The notes below the pieces were generated by a model, which had not been told where the DNA came from, made no database searches, and saw only the letters and a program-made list of their open reading frames with translations. This document shows, in pieces, positions 27,209-35,835 of a DNA stretch of 64,000 bases. The stretch is from NCBI RefSeq assembly GCF_000828085.3, contig NZ_JXCA02000019.1, positions 149,248 to 213,247 of the forward strand, in the 5' to 3' direction. Source of the DNA: Scytonema tolypothrichoides VB-61278 (GTDB lineage: Bacteria > Cyanobacteriota > Cyanobacteriia > Cyanobacteriales > Nostocaceae). Numbering within the stretch: the first letter of the stretch is position 1; every line of letters begins with the position of its first letter. Both the position numbers and the translations under genes were made by a program.

Positions 27209-30200
27209 ATGTCAATGCTACAATACCCGCTTTCTGACTTTATAGCAACCGTGCCTAGCTGCCAAGAAACAGCTACTCTGGCAATTGTGCTGGAAATTTT
27301 TCAACAAGAGCAGTGCGCTCACCTAGCAGTTTTGGATAAGCAACAATGCTTGTTAGGCTTGGTTTACTCTGCCCGTTTGCTACCACAATTGTTGACAGCA
27401 GGTCAAGGCAAAGGTGATTCTAACTATTTAGATTTACAGCAACCCCTTTCCAAACTCGGTCAAGGGTTAATTAAACCTATACAAACAATATCAGCATCTT
27501 TGCGTATAGAGCAATTGAGTTCGTTTCTTGGTTCCCAGCAGATTCAAGAAAACACGAATTTAGATTGGGCACTGGTGGACTCAAATGGCAAATTTTTGGG
27601 GCTTGTGGATAGCTTACGCTTGTTGAAACTGTTGACAACACAAAAACTCCAAATTGATACTCATAAGGGGACTAAGCGAACAAATTCAAAGAAAGCACCT
27701 CAAAAGTCATCTGTGGATACTGTTGGTGATGACATCACCAAAGTCGCTGGAGTTAGGGCAACCACTGATAAAACTCATACAGGCGAGCAGAAACGAGAAT
27801 GTAAGCCACTTGTGCAGTTATTAGAACGCCTGCCTTGGCCTTTAACGCTACAAACAAGCAACGGCGAAGTCGTGACGCAAAATCCAGCTTGGTGGCAGCA
27901 ATTGGGAGCATTAAAAGATCCAGAAGGAGTCAGACGACAAGTAGAAACGATTTTGGCAAAAGTCTCCTCCAAGAAATTACAATACGCGACTCAAACAGCA
28001 GCCAAAATTTCTTCTTTTTTGAGCAATAATCAGCATTTTTGTCAAGAAAATTCTTCGTCGCGATTAAGCGAAGTCATCCCAGAAAAAGATGTGTTACCTC
28101 GCTCAACACTGGGGGCGGCTCCTCACGCTCAGACGAATAACCTTCAAGAGCAGCCAATAGTTGAAAATCCGGCACCAAATCGCTGCTTTCTAGATAGCCA
28201 ACAAGGGACTTGTACCTGCATAGTACAAGTGCAAAATGGTCAGGAGCGGGTTTGGCAGTTTGCCAAAATCCCTCTAGATAGTCCTGAATTGAAAGTTCTG
28301 AGTACGGATTCAAAAACACCTTTGGCTACCAAAAACTCAGCACTCAATAATGAGTTGTGGCTGATGCTAGCCACTGACGTCACAGAGCAGCAGCAGCTTT
28401 CCAAAGAACTGGCGGCGAAAAATGCCGATTTAATTCAACTCAACCGGTTAAAAGATGAGTTTTTAGCTTGTATTAGTCATGAACTCAAAACTCCTCTGAC
28501 TGCCGTTTTAGGATTATCGCGGTTGCTAGTGGATCAGCAGTTGGGAGAATTAAACGAGCGTCAAGCCCGTTATGCAGGACTGATTCACCAAAGTGGACGC
28601 CACCTGATGAGTGTGGTTAATGATATTTTGGATTTAACCCGTATGGAAACGGGACAAATGGAGCTTACGCTCACCAACGCCAATATTCAAAAAATCTGTG
28701 AGCGTGCTGTATCTGAGGCAAAAGCTATTCATAGCCAAACTAACAAAGCTGGCTTAAACTCACTCGATCAAAGTACGGCTCCACAAGAACACCAATTCAC
28801 TCTCTCAATGGAACCAGGCTTAGACCAAATTGTGGCGGATGAGTTGCGCCTGCGCCAAATGCTGGTACACCTGCTTTCCAATGCCTTTAAGTTTACTGAA
28901 ACAGGTGGTGAAATTGGACTTGGGGTTAGCCGTTGGGAGGGTTGGATTGCCTTTACAGTCTGGGATACAGGTATTGGTATTCCAGAACATCAGCAGCATT
29001 TAATCTTTCAAAAATTCCAACAACTCGAAAATCCTCTCATCCGTCAGCATGAAGGAACAGGTTTGGGGCTTGTCTTAACCAGAGCCTTAGCTCGTCTTCA
29101 CGGTGGTGATGTTAGCTTCTTGTCGCGTGAGGGTAAAGGTAGCCAGTTTACACTACTTCTTCCACCCAGTCCTCCCAAAGAGTCGGGAAGATTGGTAGAT
29201 GAGGAGATGGGAACAATTTCTTTTGCGCCGCATCATCAATCTGCCCGATTAACCGAAGAAGATGCTGTAGGGGCGTCTACGGCAAACCACCTTGGATCTT
29301 ATGGGAAAACGCCTGGAGGACGTCTACAACCCATTAACCCAACCCAACCCCACTCGACGACAAGCCTTATGCCTGCGGCACGAATCGCGCAAACGGGTAT
29401 GACTTATGCCAAAGGCACGGCTTTTGCGCCAGGGCAGGTTCCGGGTAACTCCAACAGACAAGCTACGCCAACGCGATACGCAAAGCGTCAGCAAGCGGGC
29501 TTATCGCAAACCCAGTCGCCTACACAAACAAAGCCGTCATTCGATTTGTCTAACCGCTCGACGGGCGTCTACGGAAAGTCACCTTGGGCTTTACGGGAAG
29601 CCGCCGTTCAGGCGTCTACAACCCATCAGTTGACTTCTTCTAAATCCCTCGTCTTAGTTGTGGAAGCAGTTGCTCGCTATATTGAGGATTTGACCGAACA
29701 ACTAACAGGTTTGGGTTATCGAGTTGTGATTGCCCGATCAGGATGTGAGGCTGTAGAAAAAGCTCGACGCTTGCAACCCAAAGCTATCTTCCTCAATCCG
29801 TTGCTCCCCTTGCTGTCAGGTTGGGATGTACTGACTTTACTCAAGTCCGATGTCGCAACATCTCATATTCCTACCATTGTGACAGCAACAGGAGCTGAAA
29901 AAGAGCAAGCATTTGCCAACCAAGCAAATGGTTTCTTGAGTTTGCCAGTACAGCATCAAGTTTTAACACCGCTGATAGAAAGTCTGTGTACTCCACCAGA
30001 ACAAAAGCAGCAAAAATCAGATAATGAAGAAATTCTCTGTAACAAAACACCATTAAAAATTTTGAAGTTGGTTCATCCTGATAGTGAATCTTCCACTTCG
30101 CAATCGTTACTTCAACAGCATCGGGTTATAGAAGTGGATGATTTGGATCAGGCAGAATTGCTAACTCGGGTTTGGCAGTTTGATGTAGTTTTGCTGGATA

Positions 30201-30970
30201 CAGAAATGCCTGCAGCCGAAGCTTTGCTGCAACAACTCTCATCACACCCCCGTTTAGCGAATCTACCGCTTGTCACCTGTAATGTGTCAACCACGCAGGC
30301 TGCTTCTCTGATGCCTGGGCTTTCTGTGTTTCCTTGCTTAACGCCATTGGGCACAGATAAAAATCATAACGTCGGCAAAACAGATGCTTTATTATCAGCT
30401 CTGCAAATTGCATCTGATACATGCTACTGCCCACCCAACATCTTAGTCGTGGATTTAGGGATACTTCCAGATTTACCAGATACAACTCACAAGCAGATTA
30501 AGGGTTGTCGTACACCAAAAAACTTCTCATTGAATAGCCCGATTGCTGGGGAAAATACTCCGTGTCCTTGGATTATCTCTCGTGGTTCTGAGTGGTTTCA
30601 AGCTTTGGTTCAGTACCTGCAAACAGGTGGCTTCAAAGCCTCCATGAGTCGATCTTGGGCAGAACTGCTACAACAAATTCGCCATCAAAGTGTTGATCTA
30701 GTCCTCATTTGCCTGGGAGAGTCTAGCATCAACAAAGAGGTGTACTCAGCCCTCAAAGCGTTGCAACAGTTGCCTTTCGACTTACCACCAGTTTTACTCC
30801 TTGATCAGCGGTTAAATTCTGATCAGGTTGAAGATCAGCAAACTCACATTCCCCAATTGGAGTCAATAGAAACTTTAATAAATACTCTTGCCTCCCAAAT
30901 CTTACCTCGCTCCATATCAATGGAGAACTTACTAAACGAGATTAATAAAGCTTTGGAAACTCCAGAGTGA
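27209..30970 (+). CDS. Hybrid sensor histidine kinase with CBS-like input and degenerate receivers
   Basis: The 1253-aa soluble protein starts with a CBS-like pair (about 1-145). A PAS-like region (about 200-400) is followed by a HisKA helix with the phospho-histidine in SHELKTPL (about 424). The HATPase domain has N, G1 and G2 boxes (about 530-645, DTGIGIP and GTGLGL). Then comes a repeat-derived linker (about 669-810) and three receiver-like regions. In the first (about 812-925) the acidic pair is lost (VVEAV) and the phospho-Asp is Asn (FLNPLLP). The second keeps LLDTEMP but lacks the pocket. In the third the Asp position is Cys (LICLGES). It is divergent from kaiA, so a clock-linked role is possible but only inferred. 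Confidence 0.88.
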   Translation: MSMLQYPLSDFIATVPSCQETATLAIVLEIFQQEQCAHLAVLDKQQCLLGLVYSARLLPQLLTAGQGKGDSNYLDLQQPLSKLGQGLIKPIQTISASLRIEQLSSFLGSQQIQENTNLDWALVDSNGKFLGLVDSLRLLKLLTTQKLQIDTHKGTKRTNSKKAPQKSSVDTVGDDITKVAGVRATTDKTHTGEQKRECKPLVQLLERLPWPLTLQTSNGEVVTQNPAWWQQLGALKDPEGVRRQVETILAKVSSKKLQYATQTAAKISSFLSNNQHFCQENSSSRLSEVIPEKDVLPRSTLGAAPHAQTNNLQEQPIVENPAPNRCFLDSQQGTCTCIVQVQNGQERVWQFAKIPLDSPELKVLSTDSKTPLATKNSALNNELWLMLATDVTEQQQLSKELAAKNADLIQLNRLKDEFLACISHELKTPLTAVLGLSRLLVDQQLGELNERQARYAGLIHQSGRHLMSVVNDILDLTRMETGQMELTLTNANIQKICERAVSEAKAIHSQTNKAGLNSLDQSTAPQEHQFTLSMEPGLDQIVADELRLRQMLVHLLSNAFKFTETGGEIGLGVSRWEGWIAFTVWDTGIGIPEHQQHLIFQKFQQLENPLIRQHEGTGLGLVLTRALARLHGGDVSFLSREGKGSQFTLLLPPSPPKESGRLVDEEMGTISFAPHHQSARLTEEDAVGASTANHLGSYGKTPGGRLQPINPTQPHSTTSLMPAARIAQTGMTYAKGTAFAPGQVPGNSNRQATPTRYAKRQQAGLSQTQSPTQTKPSFDLSNRSTGVYGKSPWALREAAVQASTTHQLTSSKSLVLVVEAVARYIEDLTEQLTGLGYRVVIARSGCEAVEKARRLQPKAIFLNPLLPLLSGWDVLTLLKSDVATSHIPTIVTATGAEKEQAFANQANGFLSLPVQHQVLTPLIESLCTPPEQKQQKSDNEEILCNKTPLKILKLVHPDSESSTSQSLLQQHRVIEVDDLDQAELLTRVWQFDVVLLDTEMPAAEALLQQLSSHPRLANLPLVTCNVSTTQAASLMPGLSVFPCLTPLGTDKNHNVGKTDALLSALQIASDTCYCPPNILVVDLGILPDLPDTTHKQIKGCRTPKNFSLNSPIAGENTPCPWIISRGSEWFQALVQYLQTGGFKASMSRSWAELLQQIRHQSVDLVLICLGESSINKEVYSALKALQQLPFDLPPVLLLDQRLNSDQVEDQQTHIPQLESIETLINTLASQILPRSISMENLLNEINKALETPE
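29215..29640 (+). repeat. Intergenic-type repeats inserted in frame in the hybrid kinase linker
   Basis: Within the kinase gene the motif GGCGTCTAC recurs near 29271 and 29565, with related GACGTCTACAACCC (29319) and GGCGTCTACAACCC (29611). GCCTTATGCCTGCGGCACGA and GCGATACGCAAAGCGTCAGC type palindromes lie between. This is a composition normal for intergenic repeats but foreign to kinase coding sequence. It adds about 140 residues of low complexity. Confidence 0.7.
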
Positions 30971-31223
30971 AGACAAGAACACAGAACACAAAATTCAGTT
31001 GGGAGGAATGCGTTCCCTGGTGATTTTTTCCAGGGGACTTAAACCCTCACTTTTCAAACATCCTCTTAACAACTTCTAGCGGTTGTTTTATTTCTTGGAG
31101 TTCCCTAGGAGTGACACCCAAGAATTTTTATGCGAAGTAGGATGTTAACCGTGAGGCGATCGCCCAAATTTGCTTCCTCTGGTTTACTTTCGACTATCCG
31201 GCGCTGGTTCTCCAAAAGTCGCG

Positions 31224-33008
31224 TTAAGAGTTTCCTAGTTTTTTCTTATTCAAAGGAACTCGAATCAGTTGATAAGCCCCGCTTGTACCCAACTTTTTGT
31301 AATCAGTTGGCTTTAAGTTCATTTCAGGAAACTTTTTGAGTTGAGCAAGAACCAACACTGAGGGAGGTTGTGTTTTATTTACAGCTTTGTCTTGAATATA
31401 TTCTGCCGCTTTTGTAGATACTTTGATGTAATTTACTTTTTTATGAGTATAGAAAACTACGCTTGGTTTCTTGAAACCCACCATGACAAGTTCTTCATTG
31501 GGTTGTTGTGCTTGGACTGCGATCGCAGACAATTCCCGCAAAGGTAGCTGACGTTCCTGATCTATCAAAAACAAACAAGGTGTAAGCACAAAAACTAAAA
31601 ACGCCGCAAACCCCAACACATTCACCATTAACATCGGCTGATAATAACGACGCACCAGTAAAGCCGCCAGTATGAGAGCACAAAGTAGCCAAATGATACC
31701 TCCCAGTACTGATAAGCCTGACTGTTGAAACAACTCAGAGAACTTGGGTGCAGCGGGATCACGTATTAACTGAGGAACATAAAACATTGCCACAGCTAGC
31801 ACTAATAAAAATGCGACATTCACCCAACCTGTCCACAAGAAGGGACGATAATCTGAATCAGGAGAATATTGCTCTGTGATCTTCTCATCCTTCAGCAGAT
31901 CACTCCACAATAAAGCTACCAAAATAGCTGCTGCTGGCATTAAGGGCAACACATAGCTGGGGAGTTTGGTGACAGCAGTGGTGAAGAAGCCAAAAACACC
32001 AATAAACCAGACAAAAGCAAATAAACCAAGTTGACTAGAGCGTTTTTGAGAACGCCAGTACTTTGGTTGCCAAAATTTCAGCCTTGCCATTGCCAAAGGC
32101 AAATACACTGAGTATGGTGCAAAACCTACTAATACAACGAAAAAGTAAAAATACCAAGGGGCTGAGTGGCGGTTAACCACACTTGTAAAACGTTCAACAT
32201 TGTGATATCCAAAAAATGAATTAATATAATTTTCACCATTACGCCAAATAACTAGTAGATACCAGGGCACTGATAAACATAAAGTAATAAGTAAGCCTGT
32301 CAGGAGACGCATTTCCTGCAAAACTGCTTTTACATTTCCCAAATAAAGCACAAATATGCCGATAATCAGTGCAGGTAAGACAATTCCCACTGGTCCTTTG
32401 GTTAAAATTGCACCTGCAATCAGGACATAAAAAGCCAAATACCACCGTGCTTTCACTTCTGATTGTGAGGGTTGGGCATAAGCAAGAAAAAAGCACAATA
32501 ACGCTGAGTCCATGCACGCAACAAGCAACATATCAGAAACACCTGTTCTCCCCCAGACAATCATTTGTGAACTAAGTGCCATGACAGCAGCTCCCAAACC
32601 AGCTGTTAACCAGCGTCGAGTCGGGCGAGTTATTCGCTCAAGGTAGTCTTGTCTTGCTAAATGCCACTGTATAGTGTAAAATGCCAAACTAATTAGTCCC
32701 GTAGCAGCAAGCGCTGAAGGCAAACGGACTGCCCATTCATTGACTCCAAAAATCCAGTAGGCGATCGCCTGACACCAGTAAATTAAAGCTGGTTTATCAA
32801 AACGAGTTTCACCATTGAAAAATGGAGTAATCCAATCACCTGTAACAAACATCTGGCGGGAGGCTTCAGCAAACAGTGGCTCTGTCTCATCAATCAAGCC
32901 AATACTGCCCAAATGCCAAAAGAATGCTACCCCAGCAATAAAAATTAACCATAAAATCGACAGAGTGACAGCGAGTCCTCGATGTTTGCCCATATAGTCA
33001 TTAATCAT
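31224..33008 (-). CDS. Glycosyltransferase family 39-type membrane protein (ArnT/PMT-like)
   Basis: The 594-aa protein has about eleven membrane helices. The first extracytoplasmic loop carries the acidic motif GLIDETEPLFAEASRQM (about 36-52), used by dolichyl- or undecaprenyl-phosphate-sugar transferases. RFDKPALIYWCQA and VRLPSALAA follow, as in ArnT-like proteins. It would move a sugar from a lipid carrier to lipid A-like or protein acceptors on the outer face of the plasma membrane. The acceptor is unknown. A second Met lies at codon 6. Confidence 0.88.
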   Translation of the reverse strand: MINDYMGKHRGLAVTLSILWLIFIAGVAFFWHLGSIGLIDETEPLFAEASRQMFVTGDWITPFFNGETRFDKPALIYWCQAIAYWIFGVNEWAVRLPSALAATGLISLAFYTIQWHLARQDYLERITRPTRRWLTAGLGAAVMALSSQMIVWGRTGVSDMLLVACMDSALLCFFLAYAQPSQSEVKARWYLAFYVLIAGAILTKGPVGIVLPALIIGIFVLYLGNVKAVLQEMRLLTGLLITLCLSVPWYLLVIWRNGENYINSFFGYHNVERFTSVVNRHSAPWYFYFFVVLVGFAPYSVYLPLAMARLKFWQPKYWRSQKRSSQLGLFAFVWFIGVFGFFTTAVTKLPSYVLPLMPAAAILVALLWSDLLKDEKITEQYSPDSDYRPFLWTGWVNVAFLLVLAVAMFYVPQLIRDPAAPKFSELFQQSGLSVLGGIIWLLCALILAALLVRRYYQPMLMVNVLGFAAFLVFVLTPCLFLIDQERQLPLRELSAIAVQAQQPNEELVMVGFKKPSVVFYTHKKVNYIKVSTKAAEYIQDKAVNKTQPPSVLVLAQLKKFPEMNLKPTDYKKLGTSGAYQLIRVPLNKKKLGNS

Positions 33009-33323
33009 TAGTTATAAGTAACCAGTCAACAGTCTAAATCCTAAATTAATCAACATGACTTTGGCTTAACTTTTGGGTTCCAAGTGTTCAAGGATAAGGA
33101 CTAATGACTAAAACTAGGGGTATAGGTGAGTAGGGGAGCCAGTACTGAAGGAGGGTTTCCCTCACTTGGTATCTGGCGTGTGTATGGGTGTAGGGGAATA
33201 AGATGACTCGTCGGTTCCGGCAATCTTGAAAAGGGAGAGGGGAAGAAGTAAAACTCTCTTACCCCTTACACCCTTACACCCTTGCACCCTTACACCCCAA
33301 GTTTGTTGACTCATGACTCATGA
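33009..33323. other. Intergenic region with two repeat types
   Basis: A hairpin-forming element (GGGAGCCAGTACTGAAGGAG ... TGGTATCTGGCGTG, about 33135-33181) resembles one at 34898-34949. An array of CCTTACAC/CCTTGCAC units lies at about 33265-33298, followed by TCATGAC heptamers. No gene is seen. Confidence 0.6.
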
Positions 33324-33926
33324 CTAAGGACTAAGAATAAGTTGCCATTCTTTCTTTTGAGAATTCCAGCTTGGTAAGGAAGTTTCTCCAACAACATATG
33401 GACCCCAGTAGCGACGGGAACCATCCTGTGCAAAAGCAACTAAAATATCTCCCGTCTCCAGTTCTAACTTACCGTTTGGCAAAGCTAGAATCATCCCCTT
33501 CTCACTTCCTTCTTGTGGGGCAAAATCCCAATGTGCTGGGACAGCATCTTTAATCTGTCCAGAGGAAGAGCCTTTCTTTAGAGAACGTCGCGACAGTAGA
33601 GCAAGGCGCACAGGTTGATTGGTTTGGTTACTCATTCGTAAAGTTCCTTGATTTGCTGCTTGCCCACTTGATCCCTGTTGATATGTCATAACGGTATGCT
33701 TGATCCCACCCCTGCTAGTTTCGACTTGATAACTTTTTGCGGATACTGAGGAACCAGATGATGATGCTGCGCTCACATCCCGATGTGTTTGAGCAGATGG
33801 TAGAGAAGATGCTTTTAATTCTGTGGACTCGAAGGATACACTCTTCTGACGGCATCCCATTGGTAGAAACAGCACTCCCAACGAAAAACCTACCAGAACA
33901 GCGTGACAATACACTGGCGGGTTCAT
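33324..33926 (-). CDS. Probable lipoprotein of unknown function
   Basis: The 200-aa protein has a lipoprotein signal. A hydrophobic stretch is followed by LPMGC, with the lipidated Cys at residue 25. A Ser-rich spacer (about 30-65) precedes a beta-rich domain (NQPVRLALLSRRS ... LETGDILVAFAQDGSRRYWG). It would be anchored to a membrane facing the periplasm. The family is not recognised. Confidence 0.65.
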   Translation of the reverse strand: MNPPVYCHAVLVGFSLGVLFLPMGCRQKSVSFESTELKASSLPSAQTHRDVSAASSSGSSVSAKSYQVETSRGGIKHTVMTYQQGSSGQAANQGTLRMSNQTNQPVRLALLSRRSLKKGSSSGQIKDAVPAHWDFAPQEGSEKGMILALPNGKLELETGDILVAFAQDGSRRYWGPYVVGETSLPSWNSQKKEWQLILSP

Positions 33927-34529
33927 GGTAATATATTTTACTGATAAGTATTTTTTGTGTGGGCTTGACCAAGTAATAGCCTAGTAGCGGTAAGAGCAAT
34001 AAGACAGAAAGTTGCCCACCCAAGGCTATCTGGGAATTAGTGCGTGAAATATATCATGTATGCTTCTTTAAGCAAAACAGCAAAGTATTGCTCACAATGA
34101 AGAAAAGTATATATTTTGTATGGTTATTTAAAACCCAACAAATGCCCACAATACTATTTAAGCAAGCATATGCGTTTGCCAGATATCCTCCATAGGGAAC
34201 TTGCCAGCAATAAATCTACAACCATTAGCCAGCCTTTGGGCTAGCATCAACACTAATTTCCGTTTTCTACACCCATTAACCAATAACCTTAGGACATTTT
34301 ATTTTTTGGATCTCCCTATAGAAATATGTCATAATTTCTTGACTTTACCTTGAAAGTAGCCCTCATAAACTGTATACAGCACAACACATGAAAATATTTC
34401 TCCCTCTCTCCCTCCCTCTCTCCTTATTTTCAGGCTAGGTAAGGGGTTTTTGAATAGGTTTCAAAATTCATACATAGGGATGCAGTGCTTACTCTCCCAC
34501 ACTCCCAGTCCGCAGCGGAAGTTCTATTC
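33927..34529. other. AT-rich intergenic region
   Basis: No gene is seen. It holds a GCCAGCCTTTGGGCTAGC hairpin near 34228-34247 and a CCCTCTCTCCCTCC pyrimidine run near 34401-34424. The upstream part of the frame at 34485 is rejected as coding. Confidence 0.5.
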
Positions 34530-34862
34530 ATGCAAAATACACGCCTAAACAACCTATTTAATGCCATTGCATTGCGCTTGCGGCTATGGTTTTTCAATCC
34601 TTGGCGACGGTTTTCGGTTTTGATAATTAGTTTTTTATTTGGTTTTTTTCTGGGAAGCGCAGTTGCCACCACAGCTGGACAAAGTGCTGAATGGGACGTT
34701 GTCGTTGCTGGAATGTTAATGGTATTAACAGAAATCGGCAGCCGAATATACTACGGTCGTAGCATACGAGAGCGACAGGCGCTTTGGGTAGAATCTCTGA
34801 ATATCCTTAAAATCGGTTTAATGTACAGCTTATTTCTGGAAGCTTTCAAGCTTGGTTCGTAA
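34530..34862 (+). CDS. Ycf20/DUF565 family protein
   Basis: Starting at the internal ATG (MQNTRLNNLFNAIALRL), the 110-aa protein has the Ycf20 pattern. NPWRRFSVLIISFLFGFFLG forms a first helix. TTAGQSAEWDVVVAGMLMVL, then TEIGSRIYYGR and a final helix, follow. Homologues are encoded in algal chloroplasts and all cyanobacteria; in green algae one affects energy-dependent quenching, but its molecular role is not established. Family members begin at this Met, hence the start choice. Confidence 0.85.
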   Translation: MQNTRLNNLFNAIALRLRLWFFNPWRRFSVLIISFLFGFFLGSAVATTAGQSAEWDVVVAGMLMVLTEIGSRIYYGRSIRERQALWVESLNILKIGLMYSLFLEAFKLGS

Positions 34863-34980
34863 ACAGAGAAGGGGAAGGTGGGCAAGCTGAGACAGGGGGC
34901 AGGGGAGCCAGCGCCGTGCGGGGGTTCCCCCCGTTGAGGCGACTGGCGTGAGCAGAGGAGAATAATTTTTGACTCTTGAG

Positions 34981-35010
34981 TAATGACTAATGACTAATGA
35001 CTAATGACAA
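34981..35010 (+). repeat. TAATGAC heptamer array over the glycerate kinase start
   Basis: Four TAATGAC units at 34981-35008 carry ATG at 34983, 34990, 34997 and 35004. Only the third opens the glycerate kinase frame. The first two run into TAA inside the array and the fourth is out of phase. Confidence 0.85.
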
Positions 35011-35818
35011 TAATTTTTGGTTATCTTTAGCAAAACAACTGGCATGTCATCACCAACAGTTGGGGCGTCCCTTCATACAAGGTATTTTAGGAGGACAGGG
35101 AACAGGCAAAACGACAATGTGTAATGCTCTGTGCGCGACTCTCAAACAGCTAGGATACCGCACCGTGAGTATATCTTTAGATGACTTGTACAAAACATAT
35201 GATGAGCGCTTGGTATTAAAACAGAAAGAGCCGCGCTTAATTTGGCGTGGTCCTCCAGGAACACACGATGTAGAATTGGGTTTAACAGTACTGCAGCAGA
35301 TCCGCGAGCGCAAAAGTCCTGTTGCAGTTCCCCGCTTCGATAAATCTCTCCACGCGGGTGCTGGCGATAGAACGACTCCAGAAATTGTAGAGAATGTGGA
35401 TATTGTCTTGTTTGAAGGTTGGTTTGTAGGTGTACGACCAATTGACCCGACTGCATTTGACACCGCACCGCCTCCAATTCTAACAGATGAGGATAGAGCG
35501 TTTGCCCGTCAGATGAACAGCAAACTCAGTGACTACCTACCACTGTGGGAGCAGTTAGATAACCTGATTTTGCTATATCCCAAAGATTATCGTCTTTGTT
35601 TGGAGTGGCGCAAACAGGCGGAACGGCAAATGATTGCTGCGGGAAAATCAGGAATGAGTGAAAAAGAAGTGGAGCAATTTGTGAATTACTTTTGGTGTTC
35701 TTTGCACCCAGAATTGTTCATCAATCCGTTAGTTAAATCCCCTACATTTGTTGATTTAGTTATGGAGGTTAATACTGACCACTCATTTGGTGCAGTTTAT
35801 CGACCAAAAGATATTTAG
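34997..35818 (+). CDS. Glycerate kinase (P-loop, D-glycerate 3-kinase type)
   Basis: The 273-aa enzyme has Walker A GGQGTGKTT (about 32-40), SISLDDLYKTYDER, a substrate loop RGPPGTHDVELG, and VPRFDKSLHAGAGDR. Walker B-like VLFEGWFVG follows. This is the plant/cyanobacterial glycerate kinase class that makes 3-phosphoglycerate in the last step of photorespiration. The start is set inside a heptamer array and has no obvious ribosome binding site. Confidence 0.9.
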   Translation: MTNDNNFWLSLAKQLACHHQQLGRPFIQGILGGQGTGKTTMCNALCATLKQLGYRTVSISLDDLYKTYDERLVLKQKEPRLIWRGPPGTHDVELGLTVLQQIRERKSPVAVPRFDKSLHAGAGDRTTPEIVENVDIVLFEGWFVGVRPIDPTAFDTAPPPILTDEDRAFARQMNSKLSDYLPLWEQLDNLILLYPKDYRLCLEWRKQAERQMIAAGKSGMSEKEVEQFVNYFWCSLHPELFINPLVKSPTFVDLVMEVNTDHSFGAVYRPKDI

Positions 35819-35835
35819 ATTCAATGGTAAAATCC

